Below, piece by piece: positions 1-5,253 of a DNA stretch of 5,932 nt. Source of the stretch: Candidatus Margulisiibacteriota bacterium (lineage in GTDB: Bacteria > Margulisbacteria > Marinamargulisbacteria > DT-59). The position numbers and the translations under genes are program-made. The stretch covers positions 1 to 5,932 of the forward strand of contig JABSQL010000193.1 of assembly GCA_013215865.1 (NCBI GenBank), written 5' to 3'. Every line of letters starts with the position of its first letter. Position 1 is the stretch's first letter. The notes beneath the pieces are model-generated. The model had not been told where the DNA came from. It was given only the letters and a program-made list of their open reading frames with translations, and searched no databases.

Positions 1-359
1 ACGACTTTGCCATCTTGAATGACCAACCCAGGAACAATGATGCCAGCTAATGTTTCGACTGAAAAAACAGTTTTTCTGGACAGCTCATTATCATAAATAT
101 ATGTCGCAAGGCAACGAATACCGTTACCACACATTTCAGGGATGGATCCGTCTGAATTTATAATACTCATCTTGAAGTCAGATTGTTTTGATTCTTCCAA
201 AATAATGAGACCATTCGCTCCAATACCAAAGTGTCGGTCACAAAGTCTAATGGATAGCCGACTTAAATCAACATCATTAAATCGTTGAGAAATACCATCC
301 ATGATAATGAAATCATTTCCAAGACCCTGCATTTTTGTGAATGAAAGTGTATGTTTCAT
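1..359 (-). CDS. dapF: Diaminopimelate epimerase, N-terminal part (runs off the left edge)
   Basis: DapF is a cytoplasmic, cofactor-free epimerase that turns LL-diaminopimelate into meso-diaminopimelate, the precursor of lysine and of the peptidoglycan cross-link residue. The first 119 residues are present; the rest lies beyond position 1. Family hallmarks are clear: the QGLGNDFI start motif (residues 11-18), DRHFGIG (41-47), NSDGS (68-72) and EMCGNGIRC (75-83). In the last motif Cys77 matches the first of the two catalytic cysteines; the second would be in the missing half. One small oddity is GIGANG (45-50), where most homologues I know have GIGADG. The ATG at 359 is well supported: the QGLGND motif falls at the usual distance, and a near-consensus ribosome binding site lies just upstream. 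It is the third gene of a minus-strand operon, 11 bases after murA. Confidence 0.96.
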   Translation of the reverse strand, partial: MKHTLSFTKMQGLGNDFIIMDGISQRFNDVDLSRLSIRLCDRHFGIGANGLIILEESKQSDFKMSIINSDGSIPEMCGNGIRCLATYIYDNELSRKTVFSVETLAGIIVPGLVIQDGKV

Positions 360-364
360 TGATT

Positions 365-372
365 ACCTCCTT
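365..372 (-). promoter_or_regulatory. Strong ribosome binding site of dapF, overlapping the murA stop codon
   Basis: On the minus strand the sequence reads AAGGAGGT, a near-perfect Shine-Dalgarno, followed by five bases and the dapF ATG at 359. Its first two bases are the last two of the murA TAA stop (371-373). Ribosomes finishing murA would therefore stop on the dapF initiation site, which implies translational coupling. It is the strongest ribosome binding site in the window. Confidence 0.88.
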
Positions 373-1651
373 AGGTAGATTGCTCTTCAATTTGAGCGCC
401 AAGCTCTCTTAATTTTCCCGGTAAATTTTCGTACCCTCTTTTTAGAAAATTCAAGCCAAATACATTTGTATGCCCTTCCGCTGCTAATCCAGCTAGAATT
501 AAAGCGGCACCCGCACGTAAATCAGTGATTTTAACATCTGCTCCAGACAACGAATTAACACCGATTATAACGGCTTTATTGTGATCTAGTTTGATATTGG
601 CTCCCATTCTTTTTAATTCATGTGCATGGTTAAATCGATTTTCGAAAATCGACTCTTGAATCATACTGGTTCCTTTAGCAAGAGACAGAAGGGTCATCAT
701 TTGGGCTTGCATATCCGTAGGAAATCCTGGGAAAGGAAGGGTTACAATATCTGTAGATTTCAGTTCTCCATTTGGCTTTACACGTATCCAGTCTGGCCCG
801 GTTGAAATATCCACGCCGGATTCTTTTAATTTTTGTATCAGTGGCTCAGAATCATCTACACATGCATTTTTCACAGTGACATCTCCCTTTGTAACAATTC
901 CAGCAATAAGAAGTGTTCCAACCTCTACTCGATCAGATATTACATCGTAATGTGTACCGTTTAATCTTTCGACCCCTTCAATAACAATTGTTTGCGTACC
1001 AAAGCCAGAAATTTTTGCTCCTGCTTTTACTAAAAACTGTCCCAAGTCTGTTATTTCAGGTTCTCTAGCTGCATTTTCAATGATAGTGGTTCCCTTAGCA
1101 AGGCTTGCTGCCATCATAATATTTTCAGTGGCACCTACTGAGGGAAAATCTAAGTTAATTTTTGCACCATGTAGTTCATTTGCCTTCAAAAAAACAAAGC
1201 CATGTTCCAACCGAATTTCTGCTCCCATCGCTTCAAACCCTTTGAGGTGGAGGTTAATTGGCCGAGCTCCGATGGCGCATCCTCCCGGCAAAGGAATTTT
1301 AGCCATCCCAATACGGGCTAAAATAGGACCTGCCACAAAAAAAGAGGCTCTCATGGCAGTGACCAATTCATAAGGTGCAATCGGCTTTATGCGTCCAGAA
1401 TTACGTATTTTAAACCGCTTATTAGAATGAAACTCAGCACGTATACCCAACGCATTTAACATTCTAGACATCATGATGGTATCGCTTAAATAAGGGACAT
1501 TGGTGAGCTCTGTTTCTCCATCCAATAAAATAGTTGCGGCCATAATAGGAAGGGCTGAATTTTTTGAGCCTGAAGCAGAAACAGTCCCCTTTAGAGGAAC
1601 ACCGCCCTGAACGGTAAGAGACGTATGAAGAAACCCATCAGGTTGCTCCAA
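371..1651 (-). CDS. murA: UDP-N-acetylglucosamine 1-carboxyvinyltransferase (MurA)
   Basis: MurA transfers enolpyruvate from phosphoenolpyruvate to UDP-N-acetylglucosamine, the first committed step of peptidoglycan synthesis, in the cytoplasm. With the start chosen here it has 426 residues, close to the 419 of the E. coli enzyme. Visible hallmarks are SGSKNSALP near the N terminus (Lys30, Asn31), the active-site loop GGCAIGARP with Cys125, FPTDMQAQ with the likely general base Asp313, and KRGYE near the C terminus with Arg405. Cys at the loop position is the target of fosfomycin in this family, so the enzyme is predicted to be sensitive. The start is TTG at 1651, with GGAG seven bases upstream. 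The longer reading frame from TTG at 1675 has no ribosome binding site and adds residues unlike the family. The start overlaps the 3' end of the upstream kinase gene by 14 bases, and dapF follows after 11 bases. Confidence 0.96.
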   Translation of the reverse strand: MEQPDGFLHTSLTVQGGVPLKGTVSASGSKNSALPIMAATILLDGETELTNVPYLSDTIMMSRMLNALGIRAEFHSNKRFKIRNSGRIKPIAPYELVTAMRASFFVAGPILARIGMAKIPLPGGCAIGARPINLHLKGFEAMGAEIRLEHGFVFLKANELHGAKINLDFPSVGATENIMMAASLAKGTTIIENAAREPEITDLGQFLVKAGAKISGFGTQTIVIEGVERLNGTHYDVISDRVEVGTLLIAGIVTKGDVTVKNACVDDSEPLIQKLKESGVDISTGPDWIRVKPNGELKSTDIVTLPFPGFPTDMQAQMMTLLSLAKGTSMIQESIFENRFNHAHELKRMGANIKLDHNKAVIIGVNSLSGADVKITDLRAGAALILAGLAAEGHTNVFGLNFLKRGYENLPGKLRELGAQIEEQST

Positions 1652-2207
1652 ATGTATTCTCCAAAAATTGATCAATCTGGTGATGCAGCGCCGTCAATTC
1701 TCCGATATTATTAATAACCAGCGCACATTTTCTCAATGCCTTTTCAATATGTTGACCAGAACTTTTTCCTGACATTTCTCTTATACAATGTACTTTAAAC
1801 GTCTCGAAGTCAATTTGGTCTCTTTCTAGTTTACGCTTTTGAATACGTTCATACCGCTTTTCAATAGGTGCGTCTATGCCAAGAAAGTGTGTTCCATGGG
1901 TTTTAAGAAACTGAATTTCATCCAGATTTCGGATGCTATCAAATACTATTTTTTCGGCACCTTTTTCTGAGGCTGCTTTAAGCACTTGTTCGGCTAAATA
2001 ATCTTGTCCGTACTGAATTTTTAATGCATTTGCTGTTTCGATAAGAGAATTTCTGTCCATAGAGAGTGATCGATTTTTCACTTCTTGTCTGACGATATCC
2101 GACAAGGAAAACGTCTCAAATCCAAGGGTCTCAAGATACCGACATGCTTCAGATTTTCCAGATCCATTCGATCCAACCAGTCCAACATATATCGATTGAC
2201 CTGTCAT
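1638..2207 (-). CDS. P-loop nucleotide kinase, dephospho-CoA kinase / adenylate kinase-like (UPF0200-type)
   Basis: This is a cytoplasmic kinase-fold protein of about 189 residues. From Met at 2207 it begins MTGQSIYVGLVG and runs into a textbook Walker A, GSNGSGKS (residues 12-19). A SLSDIVRQE segment follows, then VFDSIRNLDEIQFL and APIEKRYERIQKR. These resemble the archaeal UPF0200 kinases (FSMGD, DGIRSLDE, SPETRFERLKKR as I recall them) more than true CoaE, whose Asp-Ala-Asp motif after the P-loop I do not see. Automatic pipelines might call it dephospho-CoA kinase; the substrate cannot be told from sequence. An upstream in-frame ATG pair at 2234 and 2231 would add nine mostly hydrophobic residues and has only a weak GGTGG upstream. 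I prefer 2207 because this fold normally starts a few residues before the first strand. It is the first gene of the murA-dapF operon and overlaps murA by 14 bases. Confidence 0.72.
   Translation of the reverse strand: MTGQSIYVGLVGSNGSGKSEACRYLETLGFETFSLSDIVRQEVKNRSLSMDRNSLIETANALKIQYGQDYLAEQVLKAASEKGAEKIVFDSIRNLDEIQFLKTHGTHFLGIDAPIEKRYERIQKRKLERDQIDFETFKVHCIREMSGKSSGQHIEKALRKCALVINNIGELTALHHQIDQFLENTFGAT
1659..1662 (-). promoter_or_regulatory. Ribosome binding site that decides the murA start
   Basis: On the minus strand GGAG (in TTTTGGAGAATACATTTG) lies seven bases before TTG at 1651, the in-frame murA start preferred here. A second TTTGGAG copy follows 14 bases later and sits seven bases before an ATG at 1638-1636. 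That ATG overlaps the stop codon of the upstream gene as TGATG, but it is out of frame with murA and opens only a short frame. Confidence 0.6.
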
Positions 2208-2242
2208 AATGACGTACATAATAGTCAACATCATGCTAAAAT
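2196..2242 (+). promoter_or_regulatory. Candidate ruvC promoters, including an extended -10 for a leaderless mRNA
   Basis: Two plus-strand options lie in the short divergent gap. One is TGCTAAAAT at 2234-2242, an extended -10 (TG-N-TAAAAT) whose last base is six bases before the ruvC ATG. It would start transcription at or next to the A of the ATG; no good -35 is seen. The other is TTGACC at 2196-2201 with CATAAT at 2217-2222, good hexamers but a short 15-base spacer. ruvC has no Shine-Dalgarno, which favours the first option. Both lie partly inside or next to the start of the divergent kinase gene. On the minus strand TATTAT (2223-2218) could be the -10 for that operon, but it has no convincing -35. 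Confidence 0.4.
2203..2213. repeat. 11-bp perfect inverted repeat in the divergent control region
   Basis: GTCAT-A-ATGAC is a perfect palindrome around a central base. It covers the preferred start codon of the minus-strand kinase gene (2205-2207) and sits between possible promoter elements. A wider TTGAC (2196-2200) and GTCAA (2224-2228) pair brackets it. An operator is possible, but the element is short and may be chance. Confidence 0.35.
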
Positions 2243-2248
2243 ACCACC

Positions 2249-2734
2249 ATGAGGATACTTGGTGTTGACCCTGGCATCGCCACTACTGGTGTTGGCATTG
2301 TTGATATAATAGGTCACAAACTTCACTTAATCTATGTAGGTGCCATCATAACCAAGGCCCATACACCTCTTTCCAAGCGGTTACATGTTTTGTCTAAATC
2401 TCTTCAAGAGCTGTTGAGTCGTTTCACACCAGATAATATGGCTGTAGAAGAGTTGTTTTTTAATACCAATGCCAAAACAGCCCTCATTGTTGGTCAAGCA
2501 AGGGGCGTTATCTTGCTGACGGGAGAACAGTATGGTTTAGACGTTTTTGGCTATACGCCTCCCCAAGTTAAAATGGCTGTTTGCGGGTATGGCAGAGCAG
2601 ATAAGAATCAGGTTCAACAAATGGTAAAATCATTACTCCATATGGAAAATATCCCCAAACCAGACGATGCAGCTGATGCGTTAGCTGTGGCTATTTGCCA
2701 TGGCCATTCCCATCGGTTACAATCTTTGGCATGA
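2249..2734 (+). CDS. ruvC: Holliday junction resolvase RuvC
   Basis: RuvC is the endonuclease that cuts four-way junctions symmetrically during recombinational repair, acting as a dimer on RuvAB-bound DNA. At 161 residues it has a length typical of the family. The RNase H-like start MRILGVDPGIATTGVGIV carries catalytic Asp7. AVEELFF gives the catalytic Glu67. NAKTALIVGQARGVILL (74-90) is the conserved central helix region, and PDDAADALAVAICH supplies the last acidic pair, Asp140 and Asp143. All four catalytic acids are therefore present. The ATG at 2249 is fixed by the MRILGVDPG start. No ribosome binding site precedes it, so the mRNA may be leaderless. It overlaps ruvA in an ATGA junction and diverges from the kinase-murA-dapF operon. 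Confidence 0.97.
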   Translation: MRILGVDPGIATTGVGIVDIIGHKLHLIYVGAIITKAHTPLSKRLHVLSKSLQELLSRFTPDNMAVEELFFNTNAKTALIVGQARGVILLTGEQYGLDVFGYTPPQVKMAVCGYGRADKNQVQQMVKSLLHMENIPKPDDAADALAVAICHGHSHRLQSLA

Positions 2735-3339
2735 TTTACTTTCTTGATGGGATATTGAGTGCGGTTCATGATGATTTTTCAATCATTAATGTGAATGGGG
2801 TGGGTTATCAAATATACGTTTCTCAAATGACACGGTCTCAACTTCCAAAAGTTGATGAAACCCTTAAACTGTTTATCTACCATCATATTCGTGAAGATCA
2901 ACAAACACTTTATGGGTTTCCCACACTAAGTGAACGTGATTTCTTTATGTTATTAACAACAGTCTCTGGTATAGGGCCTAAAGTGGGTATCAAAATGTTA
3001 TCGGTACTGACACCCATTAAAATTTCCGAAGCAATTGCGAGAGACGATATAATGACTTTAACAACCGTTCCAGGTATTGGTAAGAAGGTTGCAGAGCGAA
3101 TGCTGGTGGAACTCAAAGATAAAGTACCCCAATTTTTCGACATGGACCTCACAACGACAGACTCAGTATCTCCAACAGAAGATCACTCTAAAAACAATGA
3201 AGAAGATCTGGTTTTGGCCTTAAAAACACTCGGTTACCGTGCAGATGAAATAAAAAAGGCGATGATCCAATCACGTCAATCACTTAATCCTGACACCTCT
3301 ATTGAAGAGGGTATGAAAATTCTACTCAATCATTTATAG
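2731..3339 (+). CDS. ruvA: Holliday junction branch migration complex subunit RuvA
   Basis: RuvA binds Holliday junctions as a tetramer and loads the RuvB helicase rings that drive branch migration, handing junctions to RuvC. The 202 residues match the usual 200 or so. The OB-fold domain I starts MIYFLDGILS and contains the typical VNGVGYQIYVS. Domain II has two helix-hairpin-helix motifs, VSGIGPKVGIKML (78-90) and VPGIGKKVAERML (113-125). An acidic linker follows (about 134-157), then domain III (about 158-202, ALKTLGYRADEIKKA), which contacts RuvB. The start is the ATG at 2731, inside the last codons of ruvC (ATGA overlap); it gives the family-typical N terminus and has no ribosome binding site, so it should depend on ruvC translation. 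An earlier in-frame ATG at 2695 would add 12 atypical residues. ruvB is not in the window. Confidence 0.97.
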   Translation: MIYFLDGILSAVHDDFSIINVNGVGYQIYVSQMTRSQLPKVDETLKLFIYHHIREDQQTLYGFPTLSERDFFMLLTTVSGIGPKVGIKMLSVLTPIKISEAIARDDIMTLTTVPGIGKKVAERMLVELKDKVPQFFDMDLTTTDSVSPTEDHSKNNEEDLVLALKTLGYRADEIKKAMIQSRQSLNPDTSIEEGMKILLNHL

Positions 3340-3348
3340 CCCTATTTT

Positions 3349-3377
3349 TTGGTTTCAATCTCTACCTAAGCTATAAT
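3349..3377 (+). promoter_or_regulatory. Sigma70-type promoter of the KaiC-like operon
   Basis: A perfect TATAAT -10 at 3372-3377 is preceded, with a 17-base spacer, by TTGGTT at 3349-3354, a partial -35 match with the important TTG intact. Transcription would start near 3383-3385, giving a leader of roughly 38 bases before the ATG at 3422. It is the best promoter in the window and separates this operon from ruvCA. I saw no convincing terminator hairpin between ruvA (stop at 3339) and this promoter, so some read-through from ruvCA is possible. Confidence 0.72.
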
Positions 3378-3381
3378 AAGA

Positions 3382-3401
3382 TTATGTGAATATTCACATA
3401 A
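3382..3401. promoter_or_regulatory. Perfect 20-bp palindrome over the transcription start: candidate operator
   Basis: The half-site TTATGTGAAT is followed directly by its exact reverse complement, giving ten matched base pairs with no spacer. It begins four bases after the -10 and covers the predicted start of transcription, where a bound repressor would block the promoter. The core TGTGA-N4-TCACA resembles a CRP/FNR site but has four central bases rather than six, so I do not assign it to that family. A terminator is unlikely: there is no room for a loop, and an A-run rather than a T-run follows. The regulator is unknown and is not encoded in view. Confidence 0.65.
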
Positions 3402-3412
3402 AAAAACATGTT

Positions 3413-3416
3413 GGAG
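3413..3416 (+). promoter_or_regulatory. Ribosome binding site of the first KaiC-like gene
   Basis: GGAG lies five bases before the ATG at 3422. It is the only clear Shine-Dalgarno in the right-hand operon. The next two genes have none and appear to depend on translational coupling. Confidence 0.7.
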
Positions 3417-3421
3417 AATGA

Positions 3422-4132
3422 ATGGAAAAGGTATCGACTGGTATTGAAGGTGTAGATCGTTTACTTTCTGGAGGACTTCCTAAAGGAAAATCTTACTTAG
3501 TTGCAGGAGAACCTGGAACAGGGAAAACACTTTTTTGCCTCCAATATCTGTTAGAGGGCGCAAAAAAGGGTGAAAAATGCATTTATATTTCAATTGATGA
3601 GCGACCCGAACATATCATTTTTGATGCAGAATCCATGGGGTGGCCTATTAAGACGTACTTAGAAGATGGGAGTTTAAGCATTTTTGATGTTACCAATTAT
3701 TTTAGCACCCCAAAATTAGGTCATGATGAGGGAATAAATATTGATCAGATTATAAATGACATTTTAGGACATGTTAAAAAAATGGGTGCTTCTCGGTTAT
3801 GTATTGACCCTATTGCACCCTTAATACTAACAGAGCAACATTTACCTGAAGTATCTACATATATTCGAAAGCTTGTGTTTGCAATCGAAGATAATGCAGA
3901 ATGTACGACTCTTCTCACTTCCCACGTACCTGTGGGTTCTGGAAAGTTAAGTCAGCATGGGATTGAAGAATTTATATCATCAGGTATTATATCGTTACAA
4001 ATTGCGAAGGTGCACAATAAAAATATCCGCACGATATGGATTCGTAAGATTAGAGGCGTAAAATTAGATTTATCTGACTATCATTATGACATTCTGCCTG
4101 AACGTGGAATAGTATTGCGACAGGCTGTATAA
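3422..4132 (+). CDS. Single-domain KaiC-like (RecA-superfamily) ATPase
   Basis: This 236-residue protein is one KaiC/RadA-type ATPase domain and nothing else, about half the length of cyanobacterial KaiC, which has two such domains. It begins with the family's STGIEGVDRLLSGGLPKG (5-22), leading into Walker A GEPGTGKT (29-36). SIDERPEH (57-64) holds the position of the catalytic Glu pair, here Asp59-Glu60, so one glutamate is kept. LCIDPIAPL (126-134) is Walker B with Asp129. The C-terminal part (IRKIRGVKLDLSDYHYDI, then RGIVL) matches the KMRG-type end of KaiC domains. It probably forms hexamers and hydrolyses ATP (inference from the family). No phosphorylation site of the KaiC CII type can be claimed. 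No kaiA or kaiB is near. It lies two bases upstream of a receiver-KaiC fusion, which suggests the two ATPases interact. A circadian role is not supported by this window; signalling is the more general family expectation. Confidence 0.9.
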   Translation: MEKVSTGIEGVDRLLSGGLPKGKSYLVAGEPGTGKTLFCLQYLLEGAKKGEKCIYISIDERPEHIIFDAESMGWPIKTYLEDGSLSIFDVTNYFSTPKLGHDEGINIDQIINDILGHVKKMGASRLCIDPIAPLILTEQHLPEVSTYIRKLVFAIEDNAECTTLLTSHVPVGSGKLSQHGIEEFISSGIISLQIAKVHNKNIRTIWIRKIRGVKLDLSDYHYDILPERGIVLRQAV

Positions 4133-4134
4133 CC

Positions 4135-5253
4135 ATGACTAAAATACTGATTGCTGACGACGAACCCAATATATTGATGTTAATTGGGGTTTTGTTTGAG
4201 GAAATGGGATTCGATGTTGTTCGTGCAACGGATGGTGACCAGGCGATTTCTATGGCCCATTCTGAGAAGCCAGATATTATTATAACGGACGTTATTATGC
4301 CAAAAAAGAATGGTTTTGAGGTATGTAAAACCATCCGAAGCTCAACTGAAATATCGAATATACCCATCATTATTTTATCCGCATTGGGCGATGAGTACAA
4401 TAAAATCACGGGTTTCGAAGAAGGTGCCGATGATTACATTACAAAACCATTCAATGTTGAAGAATTAAAAGCCCGAGTAAAGGCGGTATTGCTGCGGCAT
4501 AATCCCATACTTGCATCAGAATCACCTCAGATAAAAATGAATGAAGATATAGAATCTGCTAAAATCTCCACTGGCAATTCTGATTTAGATGATGCCCTAT
4601 ATGGGGGGCTGCCAGTGGGTTCAAACCTTTTGGTAATTGGGCGTCTTGGATTAGGAAAATCATCGTTTTTGAGGCAATTTATAGCCAAAGGTATCGAGAA
4701 TAATGAGCGAAATTTATACGTGGCCGTGGATGATGCTCCAAGCAAAATTCGACACGGCCTAAATGAATTGATTAGCCGGTCCATATTAGAGGTAGAGTCT
4801 CAAGGTCTCATACGATTTATTGATGCGTATAGCTGGTCTGCACTGATGCAGCCTGAAGACGAACCATATATGGTTAAAGGTGCATTGGATTTGAATCAGT
4901 TATCAGGTCTTATTGCTGATGCAAGCATAGATATTGGGCATACCGTTCAGCATAAATTAGGTGGTAGACGTGTCATTGACTCGATTTCCAGCCTTTTAAT
5001 TAATTTTGATCTTCCTATAGTGCAGAGATTTATGAGTCAGGTTGCAAGAACTGCATTGGCTTTTGGGGGGGTTACAACCTTATTTACGGTTGAAGAAAAC
5101 ACAGTGAGTGAACAAGTACTCAATAATATCAAGTATATCGTGGATGGCATTATTGAATTTGATGAAGTGGATGGGAAAAGAGCGATACGGGTGTTATCAA
5201 TGAAGTGGGCCAAGTATAAAAAAGAGTGGATTTTTATGGACACTCCCTCCTAA
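4135..5253 (+). CDS. Response-regulator receiver domain fused to a KaiC-like ATPase domain
   Basis: The protein has 372 residues in two domains. Residues 1-121 are a CheY-like receiver with the acidic pocket Asp8-Asp9, phosphoacceptor Asp52 (IIITDVIMP), Ser82 at the conserved Thr/Ser switch position, and Lys104 (YITKPF). All the residues needed for phosphorylation are present. A polar linker (about 122-143) leads to a KaiC-like domain: STGNSDLDDALYGGLPVG (145-162), Walker A GRLGLGKS (169-176) and Walker B VIDSISSLLI with Asp282. The catalytic Glu pair of KaiC is replaced by Asp199-Asp200 (VAVDDAPSK), so ATP binding is likely but hydrolysis may be slow. There is no DNA-binding domain, so the output is probably protein-protein. 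The gene starts two bases after the first ATPase gene without a ribosome binding site, and its TAA overlaps the next ATG by one base. No histidine kinase is in the window; the phosphodonor must be encoded elsewhere. Confidence 0.92.
   Translation: MTKILIADDEPNILMLIGVLFEEMGFDVVRATDGDQAISMAHSEKPDIIITDVIMPKKNGFEVCKTIRSSTEISNIPIIILSALGDEYNKITGFEEGADDYITKPFNVEELKARVKAVLLRHNPILASESPQIKMNEDIESAKISTGNSDLDDALYGGLPVGSNLLVIGRLGLGKSSFLRQFIAKGIENNERNLYVAVDDAPSKIRHGLNELISRSILEVESQGLIRFIDAYSWSALMQPEDEPYMVKGALDLNQLSGLIADASIDIGHTVQHKLGGRRVIDSISSLLINFDLPIVQRFMSQVARTALAFGGVTTLFTVEENTVSEQVLNNIKYIVDGIIEFDEVDGKRAIRVLSMKWAKYKKEWIFMDTPS

Noticed and set aside
1080..1373. Open frame on the plus strand across murA
   Set aside because: It lies opposite the conserved MurA active-site region and resembles no protein I know; it is a shadow of murA. 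The same applies to the other opposite-strand frames in murA, ruvA and the ATPase genes.
3340..3371. Possible terminator after ruvA (TATTTTTT at 3343-3350)
   Set aside because: The T-run is there, but I could find no convincing stem before it, so I do not call a terminator.
3382..3401. The 20-bp palindrome as a terminator or a CRP site
   Set aside because: There is no loop space and no T-run after it on either strand. The spacing between TGTGA and TCACA is four bases, not the six of CRP sites.
3418..3447. Short frame starting ATG at 3418, four bases before the KaiC-like start
   Set aside because: It encodes only nine residues in another frame and has almost no spacing from the GGAG. The ATG at 3422 gives the family N terminus.
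5065..5071. Run of seven G inside the receiver-KaiC gene, a possible slippage or phase-variation tract
   Set aside because: The reading frame continues normally through it into conserved KaiC-like sequence, and seven G is short for a phase-variable tract. It could still be a place for sequencing errors.
3422..5253. A circadian clock (Kai) locus
   Set aside because: Both proteins carry one KaiC domain, not two, and neither kaiA nor kaiB is present. The similarity is to the broad KaiC-like family.
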